Source of the DNA: SIG455 sp045589495
GTDB taxonomy: Bacteria; Bacillota; Clostridia; UMGS1810
Length of the DNA: 64,000 bases
Reading direction: 5' to 3'
NCBI GenBank assembly: GCA_045589495.1
Contig: JAZNPF010000038.1
Coordinates: 1 to 64,000, forward strand
The notes under the pieces are model-generated. The model ran no database searches and was not told where the DNA came from. It worked only from the letters and a program-made list of their open reading frames with translations. Shown one piece after another: positions 44,066-53,688 of this stretch. Each line of letters begins with the position of its first letter. Position 1 is the stretch's first letter. A program made the translations under genes and the position numbers.

Positions 44066-45139
44066 ATGTTTGACAAATTATCGTTTTTAGAAGAACGATT
44101 TGCAGATCTTGAAAATAAAATAAGTGATCCTGAAATAATTGCAGATCAGGACCAATGGCGCAAACTTTGTAAAGAACATTCCGATATTACGCCGATAGTT
44201 AATAAATACAGAGAGTATAACAAACTTAAAAGCGATATTGATGAGGCAAAGGAAATGCTTGACGGCGATGTTGATAAAGATTTTAAGGAACTTATAGAGG
44301 CTGACCTTGCTGAGTGTAAGGAGAAGATTGTAACAGTAGAAGAAGAACTTAAAATACTTCTTCTTCCAAAAGACCCGAATGATGATAAAAACGTTATCGT
44401 AGAAATCCGCGGCGGCGCCGGTGGCGACGAAGCAGCACTTTTTGCAGGTACGCTTTTGAGAATGTATTCAATGTATGCAGAAACGAATCGCTGGAGCGTT
44501 GAGATGCTGTCATCAAACGAAACAGAACTCGGTGGCTTCAAAGAAGTTTCTTTTTCAATCAACGGAGCAGGAGCATACAGCAGACTTAAGTTTGAAAGTG
44601 GAGTACACAGAGTACAACGTATCCCGTCAACAGAGTCGGGCGGAAGAATCCACACTTCAACAGTTACTGTGGCGGTTTTGCCAGAGGTTGAAGAGGTAGA
44701 GGTTGAAATTAACGCAAACGATTTGAGAATAGACGTTTTCCGCGCAGGCGGTCCGGGCGGTCAGTGTGTAAATACTACGGACTCGGCGGTACGTATTACT
44801 CATATCCCCACAGGTATTGTTGTTTCGTGTCAGGACGAAAAATCGCAGCATAAAAATAAAGATAAAGCGATGAAGATTTTACGTTCAAGGATTTATGACA
44901 AAGCAATTCAGGAACATAACGATGCAATTTCGGCAGAACGTAAAAGTCAGGTCGGCACGGGTGACAGGTCTGAACGTATCCGTACCTATAACTATCCGCA
45001 GGGAAGAGTAACCGACCATAGAATAGGTCTTACACTCCATAAACTAGACGCGGTTTTAAACGGCGATTTAAACGAGATTATAGATGCACTTATTACAACT
45101 GACCAGAGCGAAAAACTCAAACTCAGCGAAAACGGGTAA
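44066..45139 (+). CDS. prfA: Peptide chain release factor 1
   Basis: This 357-residue factor reads UAA and UAG. The catalytic GGQ motif is at residues 231-233 (RAGGPGGQCVNTTDSAVR), with the downstream QDEKSQHKNKDKAM. The stop-codon recognition region has PxT-type spacing (GVHRVQRIPSTES). The gene usually found next, prmC (which methylates the GGQ glutamine), is missing here; tsaC follows instead. GAGGTGG precedes the start. Confidence 0.97.
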   Translation: MFDKLSFLEERFADLENKISDPEIIADQDQWRKLCKEHSDITPIVNKYREYNKLKSDIDEAKEMLDGDVDKDFKELIEADLAECKEKIVTVEEELKILLLPKDPNDDKNVIVEIRGGAGGDEAALFAGTLLRMYSMYAETNRWSVEMLSSNETELGGFKEVSFSINGAGAYSRLKFESGVHRVQRIPSTESGGRIHTSTVTVAVLPEVEEVEVEINANDLRIDVFRAGGPGGQCVNTTDSAVRITHIPTGIVVSCQDEKSQHKNKDKAMKILRSRIYDKAIQEHNDAISAERKSQVGTGDRSERIRTYNYPQGRVTDHRIGLTLHKLDAVLNGDLNEIIDALITTDQSEKLKLSENG

Positions 45140-45151
45140 GGAAGTTTTGTT

Positions 45152-46150
45152 ATGACAAAAATAATAACGGCAGAAAATATTGACGAAGCGGCGCAGTGTA
45201 TTAAAAACGGCGGCACGGTAGTTTTTCCTACCGAAACTGTTTATGGCCTTGGTGCTGATGCTTTGAATGATGATGCAGTACGTTCAATATTCACTGCTAA
45301 AGGCAGACCTGCCGATAACCCTTTGATAGTTCATATAGCACATATTGAAGATGTGGACAAACTTACATCTTTTCAGAGTGAAGATGCAAAAAAACTTATG
45401 ACCGCATTTTTCCCCGGTTGCCTTACACTTATTATGAAAAAGTCTGATGCTGTTGGTGGAGTGGTTACTGCAGGTCTTGATACAGTTGCAGTACGAATGC
45501 CGTCTAATCCAATTGCTCATGAACTTATCGAAAAAAGCGGTTGCTTTATTGCAGCACCATCTGCAAATCTATCCGGAAGTCCAAGCCCTACGGTTGCAAG
45601 GCACGTTATAGATGATATGGATGGAAGAGTGGATTATATAATAGACGGTGGTGCAAGCGAAGTTGGGTTGGAATCCACTGTGGTTGATGTCAGCGGTGAT
45701 GTTCCCGAAATTCTTCGTCCGGGTAAAATAACTTATGAAGAGTTGAAAGATATTGTTCCGGATATAATCATAAACAAAGGTATACTTAAAGAAACAGATA
45801 AACCTAAAAGTCCGGGCATGAAATATAAGCATTATGCACCTGAAGCAGATGTCACCGTTGTTATGGGCAGTAAGGAAAATGTGAAAAAATATATTGAAAG
45901 CAGGATAACTGACGGCGTCGGAGTGCTCACATATAAAGGCGGCACATACAAAGGAGCATACGTTATAAATGCAGGCAACAATATGGAAGAGTATGCGAAC
46001 GGACTTTTTTATAATTTAAGATTGTTTGACGAACACGGTATAAGCACTGTATATGCAGAATTTTCAGACGAGGGCGGAATAGGACTGGCTGTTAAAAACA
46101 GACTGTTTAAATCTGCCGGACATAAAACTGTAGATGCAGACAACATATAA
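45152..46150 (+). CDS. Threonylcarbamoyl-AMP synthase (Sua5 type)
   Basis: The YrdC-like domain (1-205; GGTVVFPTETVYGLGADAL, KGRPADNPLIVHI, SPTVARHV, LESTVVD) makes L-threonylcarbamoyl-AMP from threonine, bicarbonate and ATP. The extra C-terminal Sua5 domain (about 215-332) begins after SPGMKYKHYAPEADV. The product is used by TsaD, encoded three genes downstream in the same run, to form t6A37 in tRNAs. Confidence 0.94.
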   Translation: MTKIITAENIDEAAQCIKNGGTVVFPTETVYGLGADALNDDAVRSIFTAKGRPADNPLIVHIAHIEDVDKLTSFQSEDAKKLMTAFFPGCLTLIMKKSDAVGGVVTAGLDTVAVRMPSNPIAHELIEKSGCFIAAPSANLSGSPSPTVARHVIDDMDGRVDYIIDGGASEVGLESTVVDVSGDVPEILRPGKITYEELKDIVPDIIINKGILKETDKPKSPGMKYKHYAPEADVTVVMGSKENVKKYIESRITDGVGVLTYKGGTYKGAYVINAGNNMEEYANGLFYNLRLFDEHGISTVYAEFSDEGGIGLAVKNRLFKSAGHKTVDADNI

Positions 46151-46222
46151 TAAAACTTCTGTTGGCTCACGACGGATAAAATAAATTACTAATGTGGGCA
46201 GAAAGGTATCAGGAATTGAACT

Positions 46223-46678
46223 ATGAATATTTTGCTTGTATGCACAGGAAATACTTGCAGAAGTGCTATGGCGGGAGGCTTATTTGAAAAAGCCATTGAT
46301 GACGACGGTGTCGGGTGCTTGAATGTAGACACAGCCGGTATAAATGTATATATGTCAACACCTGCAAGTGACAATGCAGTTAAGGTTATGGAGGAGATGG
46401 ACATTGATATTTCCGACCATATGTCAAGACAGATTACAAAAGAGGATATTGAAGAGGCAGACCTTGTACTTGTTATGACTTCAAGTCACAGAAATACGCT
46501 TATAGACCTTTATCCGCAGCATAGTGGTAAAATTTACACCTTCCCCGAATACGCCTATGGTAATGACGATGAAATTTCCGATCCGTTCGGCGGAGATGAG
46601 GACGAATACAGAGAATGTGCAAATCAGTTGAAAGATGCTATTGATGCTGCACTTTTGAAAATAAAATCAGAATTATGA
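46223..46678 (+). CDS. Low-molecular-weight protein arginine phosphatase, YwlE-like
   Basis: The P-loop is VCTGNTCRSAMA. The Thr in CTGNTCRS (instead of the aliphatic residue of tyrosine phosphatases) is the known determinant of phospho-arginine specificity in YwlE. The general-acid loop DPFGGDEDEY is also present. The 151-residue length is normal. It would reverse McsB-type arginine phosphorylation; mcsB itself is not in this window. It follows tsaC as ywlE follows ywlC nearby in B. subtilis. Confidence 0.88.
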   Translation: MNILLVCTGNTCRSAMAGGLFEKAIDDDGVGCLNVDTAGINVYMSTPASDNAVKVMEEMDIDISDHMSRQITKEDIEEADLVLVMTSSHRNTLIDLYPQHSGKIYTFPEYAYGNDDEISDPFGGDEDEYRECANQLKDAIDAALLKIKSEL

Positions 46679-47109
46679 TTACAGATACTTTAAAAAAACA
46701 GTATATTGACGGAATAGATGAACTTAACAGACTGTCGTTTTCACACCCGTGGAGCAAAGCGCTTATTGAGCAGGATATGTCAAACCCGAATTGTTTTTAT
46801 GCAGTTGGTGTTGAAGAAGGTAAGGTTTTAGGATATGCCGGAATGATGGTTATTGCAGATGAGGCAAATGTAACCAATGTTGCCACTCATCCTGACAGAC
46901 GTCGTGAAGGTATCGGAAAAAAACTGCTTTCAAAGTTGATAGAAATCTGCATTGAAAATAAATTTTTGCTTATAACTTTGGAGGTGCGCAAAAGCAATGA
47001 GGCAGCCATCGCTCTTTACAAAAACCTTGGATTTGAAATTGAGGGCGAGAGAAAAAATTATTACAGTGACAATGGCGAAAATGCATTGATAATGACAAGA
47101 AGATTTTGA
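46675..47109 (+). CDS. rimI: Ribosomal protein S18-alanine N-acetyltransferase
   Basis: The GNAT fold has the acetyl-CoA site VTNVATHPDRRREGIGKKLL and the typical ending ALYKNLGFEIEGERKNYYSDNGENALIM. The 144-residue length and the position directly before tsaD are standard for RimI. The start overlaps the preceding stop (ATGA). Confidence 0.9.
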   Translation: MITDTLKKQYIDGIDELNRLSFSHPWSKALIEQDMSNPNCFYAVGVEEGKVLGYAGMMVIADEANVTNVATHPDRRREGIGKKLLSKLIEICIENKFLLITLEVRKSNEAAIALYKNLGFEIEGERKNYYSDNGENALIMTRRF

Positions 47110-47121
47110 GGTGGTGATACT

Positions 47122-48129
47122 TTGTCATTGATTTTAGGGATAGAGTCTTCGTGCGACGAAACTGCCGCTTCTGTTGTAAAAGACGGACGTGAGATTTTGT
47201 CTAATGTAATATCTACCCAGATAGAAATACATAAAAAATTCGGCGGAGTGGTGCCTGAAATAGCATCACGCAAGCATCTTGAAATAATAAATGCCGTCGT
47301 GGACGAGGCACTTAATAAAGCAAACATAACGTTTAATGAAATTGATGCTATTGGCGTAACTTACGGTCCTGGTCTTGTAGGTGCACTTTTGGTAGGTGTG
47401 TCGGCGGCAAAGGCGTATGCTTTTGCGCTTAACAAACCGCTTGTTCCGGTGCATCACATACGAGGTCATATATGCGCTAATTTTATTGAACACAAACAAC
47501 TTGAACCGCCGTTTATATGTTTGGTTGCATCAGGTGGTCATAGCCACATAGTACACGTTAAAGATTATACCGAGTTTGAAGTTTTGGGAAGAACGCGTGA
47601 CGATGCCGCGGCCGAAGCGTTTGACAAGGTGGCACGAATACTTGGGCTTCCATACCCCGGTGGACCTGAAATCGACAAATGCGCTGCAACCGGTGATGAG
47701 AACTTTGCCAAATTCAAAAAAGTTTCGTTTGGCGAAGGATGTTATGACTTCAGTTTCAGCGGCATAAAAACCGGTGTTATGAATTTTGTAAATAACGCAC
47801 AGCAAAAAGGCGAACAGTTCAAGAAAGAAGATATTGCCGCAAGTTTCCAGAAAAGCGTGGTAGAAGTGCTTGTTGACAGACTTTTAGAGGCATCTGACAA
47901 GTGCGGAATTAAAAAAATTGCATTGGCTGGTGGTGTGGCGGCAAATTCAAGATTAAGAAAAGAACTTGAAAGCCGCAGTGATGGATATGACATATATTTT
48001 CCATCACTTCCGTTCTGTACAGACAATGCGGCAATGATAGCGTCAAGTGCATATTACGAATTTTTAAAAGGGAATATTGCTGATATGACCTTGAACGCAG
48101 TACCATATTTAGATATTGAAAATAATTAA
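47122..48129 (+). CDS. tsaD: tRNA N6-adenosine threonylcarbamoyltransferase
   Basis: TTG 47122 with GAGGTGGTG upstream starts a 335-residue ASKHA-fold protein: ILGIESSCDETAAS, VTYGPGLVGALLVG, the metal motif HHIRGH, CLVASGGHSHI, DDAAAEAFDKVARILGLPYPGGP and GGVAANSRLR. It transfers the threonylcarbamoyl group to A37. The partner TsaB is not seen in this window; TsaE is also absent here. Confidence 0.96.
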   Translation: MSLILGIESSCDETAASVVKDGREILSNVISTQIEIHKKFGGVVPEIASRKHLEIINAVVDEALNKANITFNEIDAIGVTYGPGLVGALLVGVSAAKAYAFALNKPLVPVHHIRGHICANFIEHKQLEPPFICLVASGGHSHIVHVKDYTEFEVLGRTRDDAAAEAFDKVARILGLPYPGGPEIDKCAATGDENFAKFKKVSFGEGCYDFSFSGIKTGVMNFVNNAQQKGEQFKKEDIAASFQKSVVEVLVDRLLEASDKCGIKKIALAGGVAANSRLRKELESRSDGYDIYFPSLPFCTDNAAMIASSAYYEFLKGNIADMTLNAVPYLDIENN

Positions 48130-48162
48130 AATAAAATGTATATAATTAAGGAGGAGAAAAGA

Positions 48163-49992
48163 ATGAAAAAATTTAGAGGGTTACTTGCAATGGTAATTGC
48201 ACTTACATTGGTATGTGCAGCATTTACTGTAGTTTCTGCAAAAGGCTTTGCAGATGTAAGCGCAAGCAAATACGCATGGTGCGTAAACGAGATTTCTGCA
48301 ATGGCTGATGACGGAATTATCAGTGGTTACACTGACGGAACATTCAAACCTGAAAATACTGTTACTAAACTTGAGGCACTTGCATTGGTTGCACGTGTTC
48401 TCGGCAGCCGTGAAGAAATAAATGCTTCATTGGTTGAAAAAGCGAAAGATATATATCAGGAAAAAATTGACGATTATTCATTATCTTTTGGTGATGACGA
48501 AATCTGCTATTTGCTTTTCAAAGGCATACTTTTTGAAGACGAACTTGATGATTACCTTGCAGGCGGTGCTGCTAACGAAGGTATGAAACGTTATGAAGTT
48601 GCTGTGCTTTTAACAAAAGGTATGGGTGCTGAACAGGAAGTAAAAGATAAAGTAACTGCTGTTCTTGATTATACAGATACACTCCAGATACCCACAAACG
48701 CCAGAAAGTATGTTGAATACGTTACAAAGCAGGGACTTATGCAGGGTATGGGCGATAACACCTTTGCTCCTCTTAATAATGTAACAAGAGCACAGGCTGC
48801 ACTTGTACTTTATAAATTGCAGGATTTAACAGAAACAGATATGTTCAAAGGTATAGTTGCATCTTATGATCAGGCAACAAGAACAATAAGATTTAAACTT
48901 GAAGATAACACAAACAAAGCATATACAGTTCTGCCCAAGAGCGTTACACTTCGCTGCGATGGTGATGTTATAGTTCCCGATGCCATCAAAGTTGGTTGGG
49001 AAGCAGTAGTTACTACTAAAGACGATATGCTCCACATTGTAGATTTTCTGGTAGCACAGAGCGACGGTCTTATTTCAGGTAAACTTGTATCTGTTGCCAA
49101 AACAACCGATGCCACCACTTTGAAAGTTGAAGACCTTGCATCTACAGATAAAAATGTGGTTTCATACAAAACTGCTGACAATGTTGCAATCACATACAAC
49201 GGCGAAGAAGGTAAACTTACAGACCTTGCTGTAGGCGATTATGTAAAACTTACAGTTAAAAATAACAGAATAACAGTAATCAATGCTGAAGAAGCCAAAA
49301 AAACAATTAGAGGTACAATTACTGCAATCGACCTTACAAACGGTGTAAGTATAACAGTGAAATCAAACGATGTTGAAGAAACTTACCCTGTAGCAACAAA
49401 TGTAAAGGTTGCAAAAAATGCAGACAGTGCAACAATGACAGATGTTTTAGTTGGTGATAAAGCAACAATCAAACTTGAATACAATATAATCATAAGCATT
49501 GATGCCACCAGCACAACAACATCTGACACAGGTATTATCCAGTCAATCAACATTTCACAGACACCCACTATTGTTATTAAAATCGGCACACAGACATACG
49601 AGTACCCCGTAGCCCGTAATGCTAAAATTCTTTTAGACGGTGAAGAGGGAACAATCTATGATTTGCGTATAAATACAAACGCGTCAATTACTTTGGAAAG
49701 CGATAGTATAGTTAAAATTGATACAACTCCGATTGCCGAAGATACAGATGTTCAGGGTCAGGTTGTAAGCGTAAACGTATCTTATAATCTTATTCAGGTT
49801 AAATATATGGATGCACAATCCGGCACAGAAAACGTAGAACAGGTATTTGTTAAAAACGGTGCAAGAATTATTTCCACAAATTCTTCAACTGATAAAAAAC
49901 TTAAAGATGTAGAAGTTGGTCAGACAATAACTGCTATGGGTTCACGTTCATCAGGTGTATTTGAGGCAACTACAATCATTATCAGAAACTGA
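48163..49992 (+). CDS. SLH-domain protein with tandem beta-repeat tail
   Basis: AAGGAGG precedes ATG 48163; the 609-residue product has a signal peptide (cleavage near VSA-KG). Three SLH repeats lie at about 27-220 (FADVSASKYAWCVNEI, YTDGTFKPENTVTKLEA, TNARKYVEYVTKQGLM). From about 227 to the end come roughly five units of 70-80 residues with a common pattern: a G-x-I start, a Y-P-V strand, then a DL-x-x-GD turn and a closing N-x-I strand (LTDLAVGDYVKLTVKNNRI, YDLRINTNASITLESDSIV). This looks like an S-layer-type repetitive beta stalk. It may be a major surface protein; the strong ribosome site supports high expression. Confidence 0.82.
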   Translation: MKKFRGLLAMVIALTLVCAAFTVVSAKGFADVSASKYAWCVNEISAMADDGIISGYTDGTFKPENTVTKLEALALVARVLGSREEINASLVEKAKDIYQEKIDDYSLSFGDDEICYLLFKGILFEDELDDYLAGGAANEGMKRYEVAVLLTKGMGAEQEVKDKVTAVLDYTDTLQIPTNARKYVEYVTKQGLMQGMGDNTFAPLNNVTRAQAALVLYKLQDLTETDMFKGIVASYDQATRTIRFKLEDNTNKAYTVLPKSVTLRCDGDVIVPDAIKVGWEAVVTTKDDMLHIVDFLVAQSDGLISGKLVSVAKTTDATTLKVEDLASTDKNVVSYKTADNVAITYNGEEGKLTDLAVGDYVKLTVKNNRITVINAEEAKKTIRGTITAIDLTNGVSITVKSNDVEETYPVATNVKVAKNADSATMTDVLVGDKATIKLEYNIIISIDATSTTTSDTGIIQSINISQTPTIVIKIGTQTYEYPVARNAKILLDGEEGTIYDLRINTNASITLESDSIVKIDTTPIAEDTDVQGQVVSVNVSYNLIQVKYMDAQSGTENVEQVFVKNGARIISTNSSTDKKLKDVEVGQTITAMGSRSSGVFEATTIIIRN

Positions 49993-50004
49993 TAAAAGTC
50001 AATA

Positions 50005-50030
50005 AGCGGGCGCAGCGCGCTCGCTTTTTC
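50005..50030 (+). terminator. Rho-independent terminator after the SLH beta-repeat gene
   Basis: AGCGGGCGC-AGC-GCGCTCGCT (one G-T pair) is followed by TTTTTC. The stem is the most GC-rich stretch in its neighbourhood. Confidence 0.85.
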
Positions 50031-50100
50031 TTTTGAATTACGTTTAATCACATATTATTTGGGTAAAATAATTCAAAAGAGATGTGAAAGGGTGTTTAAA

Positions 50101-51051
50101 ATGACACAGGACAAAAGAAAGGTTGTTATTATCGGTACCGGCTTTGTCGGAATGAGTTATGCTTATGCAATGCTCAACCGAAATGTTTGTGATGAACTTG
50201 TTCTTATAGATATAGATAAAAAAAGAGCAATAGGAGAGGCAATGGATTTAAATCATGGACTTGCTTTTTCCAGTTCGAATATGCGTATTTATGCCGGTGA
50301 GTATTCCGATTGTGCCAATGCCGATATTGTTGCTATATGTGCAGGCGTATCTCAAAAAGCAGGAGAAACAAGAACAGATTTGCTTCAGAGAAATGCGGAA
50401 GTGTTTAAGTCTATCGTTAAGCCTGTCGTAGATAGCGGTTTTGACGGAATATTCTTAATTGCCACTAACCCGGTTGATATAATGACCAGAATAACCTGTA
50501 AAATTTCAGGTTTTGACAGTTCGCGTGTGTTCGGAACCGGTACAACGCTTGATACTGCACGTTTAAGATATCTTCTCGGTGACTATTTCAGTATTGACCC
50601 CAGAAATGTACATGCTTATGTTATGGGTGAACATGGCGACAGCGAATTTGTGCCATGGTCGCAAGCGATGGTTACTACAAAACCTGTGCTTGAAATATGC
50701 GAAGAGTCACGCGGAAAATATACACGTGATGAAATGGAAGCATTGAGTGTTGAAGTGAGAGAGGCGGCATATAAAATAATTGATGCTAAAAAAGCAACAT
50801 ATTACGGAATAGGTATGGCCATGACAAGAATTACACAAGCCGTATTCGGTGATGAAAACAGCGTACTTACCGTTTCTGCAAAATTGAACGGTGAATACGG
50901 TCAGAGGGATATTTTCATAGGCGTTCCTGCCGTTGTCAACAGAAACGGAATACGTGATGTTGTTCGTCTGCCACTTTCCAAAGCGGAACTCAATAAATTT
51001 TCCGATTCGTGCGATAAACTGCAAAGCCTTTATAACGAACTGAAACTTTAG
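50101..51051 (+). CDS. ldh: L-lactate dehydrogenase
   Basis: From ATG 50101 (GAAAGGG upstream) the product is 316 residues. The NAD motif is VVIIGTGFVGMSYAYA; Gln in CAGVSQKAGETR marks lactate instead of malate specificity; the catalytic His is in GEHGDSEFVPWS. It reduces pyruvate to L-lactate and regenerates NAD+, which fits fermentative metabolism. The frame extends 14 codons upstream without a better ribosome site. Confidence 0.94.
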   Translation: MTQDKRKVVIIGTGFVGMSYAYAMLNRNVCDELVLIDIDKKRAIGEAMDLNHGLAFSSSNMRIYAGEYSDCANADIVAICAGVSQKAGETRTDLLQRNAEVFKSIVKPVVDSGFDGIFLIATNPVDIMTRITCKISGFDSSRVFGTGTTLDTARLRYLLGDYFSIDPRNVHAYVMGEHGDSEFVPWSQAMVTTKPVLEICEESRGKYTRDEMEALSVEVREAAYKIIDAKKATYYGIGMAMTRITQAVFGDENSVLTVSAKLNGEYGQRDIFIGVPAVVNRNGIRDVVRLPLSKAELNKFSDSCDKLQSLYNELKL

Positions 51052-51060
51052 GAGATAATT

Positions 51061-51657
51061 ATGCTTAAAATAAAAGAAGCCATTATAGTGGAGGGAGTAT
51101 ACGACCAGAACAAAATAAATCAACTCGTTGATGCCACTGTAATAACCACAAACGGATTCCGTATATATAAGGATAAGAAAAAAATTGAGATGATACGCCG
51201 ATTTGCCGCTACAACGGGAATTATAATTTTCACTGATAGTGACAGGGCAGGATTTCAGATACGAAACTATGTAAAAAATCTTGTTGGTAACAGAAATGTA
51301 AAGCACGCATATATTCCGGACATCAAAGGCAAAGAAAGACGTAAAGAAAAGCCGTCTAAAGAGGGCTTTTTAGGTGTTGAGGGTGTTAGTAACGAAATAA
51401 TCACAGAAGCGCTTAAAAACGCAGGTTTTACTGAAAAGGAGTTACCTGAAAACATTCGACTTATATCAAAATCCGACCTTTTTGCAGACGGATTAAGCGG
51501 TGGAGAACAAAGTAAAACCCTGCGTTGTAAATTACTTAAACATCTTGAACTGCCCGCAAGAATATCATCTAATATGCTGCTTGATATTTTAAATTGTATG
51601 TACGGATATGAAGAATATAAAAAAATGGTTTCTGATTTAAAAAGTGAAGTAAGTTAA
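51061..51657 (+). CDS. rnmV: Ribonuclease M5
   Basis: This 198-residue TOPRIM protein has AIIVEGVYDQNKI (catalytic Glu), IIIFTDSDRAGFQIR (DxD) and the M5 features HAYIPDIKG and GVEGVSNEIITEAL. It trims 5S rRNA precursor in Gram-positive bacteria. It follows ldh by 9 bases, apart from its common partner rsmA. Confidence 0.92.
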   Translation: MLKIKEAIIVEGVYDQNKINQLVDATVITTNGFRIYKDKKKIEMIRRFAATTGIIIFTDSDRAGFQIRNYVKNLVGNRNVKHAYIPDIKGKERRKEKPSKEGFLGVEGVSNEIITEALKNAGFTEKELPENIRLISKSDLFADGLSGGEQSKTLRCKLLKHLELPARISSNMLLDILNCMYGYEEYKKMVSDLKSEVS

Positions 51658-51666
51658 TGTTATATG

Positions 51667-51704
51667 CGGTCAAAATGGATGCTGTCTGTTTTGACCGATT
51701 TTTT
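51667..51704 (+). terminator. Rho-independent terminator after rnmV
   Basis: CGGTCAAAA pairs with TTTTGACCG across a 13-base loop and is followed by ATTTTTTG. Confidence 0.8.
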
Positions 51705-51749
51705 GTATATTTTAATTGCTTTAGTTTCTTTTTTGATATCCGAAAATAC

Positions 51750-51778
51750 TTGTAATTTTATTCCTGATATGTTATCAT
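51750..51778 (+). promoter_or_regulatory. Promoter for the ireB-like gene
   Basis: TTGTAA (51750-51755), 17 bases, TATCAT (51773-51778), with TGt before the -10 box. The start codon is 37 bases downstream. Confidence 0.55.
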
Positions 51779-51815
51779 AATAATAGTATATAGTTTTGAA
51801 AGGTGTGTGTTGCAA

Positions 51816-52064
51816 ATGGATAACAATACCATGAAATTCAGTGCAATAGGTGAGGGTCAGAATCATGTGCGCGAGGTACTGCGTATTGTGTACGAGGCAC
51901 TTCAGGTTAAAGGCTACAATCCAATTAACCAGATTGTAGGTTTTATAATGTCGGGCGATCCCACATATATCACCAGTCACAATAATGCCAGAAACCTTAT
52001 AGGCCGTCTGGAACGTGATGAGATTATTGAGGAAATCGTTACAGAATATCTTAAAAACTTATAA
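51816..52064 (+). CDS. IreB-family regulatory phosphoprotein (UPF0297)
   Basis: ATG 51816 gives 82 residues beginning MDNNTMKFS. The core VNEVL-like REVLRIVYEALQVKGYNPINQIVGFIMSGDP is followed by ARNLIGRLERDEIIEEIV. In Enterococcus IreB is a substrate of the Ser/Thr kinase IreK and influences antibiotic tolerance. Its usual neighbours (alaS, ruvX) are absent here; it stands alone between terminators. Confidence 0.92.
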   Translation: MDNNTMKFSAIGEGQNHVREVLRIVYEALQVKGYNPINQIVGFIMSGDPTYITSHNNARNLIGRLERDEIIEEIVTEYLKNL

Positions 52065-52073
52065 AATCATAAG

Positions 52074-52113
52074 ATAGCAAAGAGGTGCATAAGCACTTGC
52101 TTTGCTATTTCTT
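52074..52113 (+). terminator. Rho-independent terminator after the ireB-like gene
   Basis: ATAGCAAAG pairs with CTTTGCTAT, enclosing an inner AGGTGC-ATAA-GCACTT stem with one bulged G. TTCTTG follows, which is a modest T-run. Confidence 0.7.
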
Positions 52114-52128
52114 GTAAAAGGATAAAAT

Positions 52129-53688
52129 ATGAAAAAGATTAAAAAAGCATCTGCGTTTACTGCCGGATTTATGGTCGCGGCTACTCTTTTGGCAAAAATC
52201 TGCGGAATGTTCAGGGATATACTTATGGCAAATCTGTACGGAACATCTACTGATGCTGCCATGGCGTTTTCAGCGGCGTCAAGGATACCGCTGCTGTTTT
52301 TTGATATAGCACTCGGCTCGGCGGTGACGTCTGCATTTATTCCCGTATTCAATGAGTATATAGCAAAAGGTAAAGAGGATGAAGCATTTAACTTTGCCAA
52401 CTGTTTTATAAACCTTATAATTCTTATAACTGTGGTAATATCGGCATTTGGTATGTTGTTTTCTGTTCAGGTGGCAACTCTGTTTGCAGGTGGATTACAA
52501 CCTTCTGCATTAGGGCTTTCGTCTGTACTTATAAAAATACTTTTCCCGACAATTATATTCACGGGAGTTGCATATTGCTTTGTAGGTGTGCTTCAGTCGT
52601 ACGGTGAATTTCTGATACCTGCAATTATCAGTCTGGTGTCAAATGGTATACTTATAATTTATATTGCTGTGTTCGGTGACCGTTTTGGTATACATGGTGT
52701 TGCTGTGGCAATGCTGATAGCCTGGGCGTCACAATGCGTTATACAGATACCATCGCTTGTTAAAATGAAATACCAGTACAAGCCTGTACTTGATTTTAAA
52801 AACGAGGGAATTAAAAATGTGTGTAAACTTGCGTTGCCCATTATTTTAAGTACGTGGATGCAACCTATAAATACAATGATAAATATTCGTCTGGCATCAT
52901 CACTTAACGGCGGTGAGGCGATGACGGCACTCGACTATGCAAATAAACTGTATATAATACTGGTCGGTGTATTTACATTTACGGCTACAAATCTGATTTT
53001 TCCGTCGCTTTCACGTGCAGGTGCAAATGATAAAAGTGATGAATTCAATGCTATAATATCAAAAGCGGTACGTTATGTGGTTTTTATAATTGCACCTGTT
53101 ATGGTTGGTTTTTTACTTCTTTCAACACCGATAATACGTTTGTTTTATGAACGTGGTGAATTTGATGCGCAATCAACACTTCTTACGTCTACAGCGTTGT
53201 TTTGCTATTCATTCGGCATGCTTGGTTACGGCATGCAGGAGATGGCAAACAAAGGCTTTTATGCTCTGCACGACGGTAAAACGCCTATGAAAGTTGCATT
53301 TGCGGGTATAGCGGTAAACATTGTGTTGAGTGTAGTTCTTGTTGCAGTTGTTAAGGTGGGCCTTGGCGGACTTGCAATATCTGCATCTGTTGCATCAAAT
53401 GTTATAGGCTTTACTATGATTTATAGACTGCATAAACGCACTGGCGGAATACTGACTAAAGAGTTTGGCAGATTTGCGGGAAAAATACTTATAAGTGTAT
53501 TTTTTATGGGTGTTACGGTTTTTGCTGTGAACAGCAAAACTTGTAATATGGATAAACTACTCGCGGTTGCATTTCCTGTATTTGCAGGTGTGGTGACTTA
53601 TTTTGTTGCGTGTGCCGTGTGCAGAGTAGGAGAGATATACGAACTTTGGGATATGGTAAAAAAATTGTTGAAAAGGGGGAGTGAATGA
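52129..53688 (+). CDS. murJ: Lipid II flippase MurJ
   Basis: This 519-residue MOP-superfamily transporter has about 14 transmembrane helices. Diagnostic segments are KICGMFRDILMANLYGTSTDAAMAF, the LIFPSLSRAGA repeat and IRLFYERGEFDAQST with the conserved Arg residues of the central cavity. MurJ flips lipid-linked peptidoglycan precursor across the membrane. It heads an operon of glycan polymer genes; the next start overlaps its stop. Confidence 0.93.
   Translation: MKKIKKASAFTAGFMVAATLLAKICGMFRDILMANLYGTSTDAAMAFSAASRIPLLFFDIALGSAVTSAFIPVFNEYIAKGKEDEAFNFANCFINLIILITVVISAFGMLFSVQVATLFAGGLQPSALGLSSVLIKILFPTIIFTGVAYCFVGVLQSYGEFLIPAIISLVSNGILIIYIAVFGDRFGIHGVAVAMLIAWASQCVIQIPSLVKMKYQYKPVLDFKNEGIKNVCKLALPIILSTWMQPINTMINIRLASSLNGGEAMTALDYANKLYIILVGVFTFTATNLIFPSLSRAGANDKSDEFNAIISKAVRYVVFIIAPVMVGFLLLSTPIIRLFYERGEFDAQSTLLTSTALFCYSFGMLGYGMQEMANKGFYALHDGKTPMKVAFAGIAVNIVLSVVLVAVVKVGLGGLAISASVASNVIGFTMIYRLHKRTGGILTKEFGRFAGKILISVFFMGVTVFAVNSKTCNMDKLLAVAFPVFAGVVTYFVACAVCRVGEIYELWDMVKKLLKRGSE

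Noticed and set aside
48116..48146. TTGAAA/TATAAT pair before the SLH beta-repeat gene
   Set aside because: The spacer would be 19 bases and the transcript would start inside the ribosome site at about 48153, so it is unlikely to be the working promoter.
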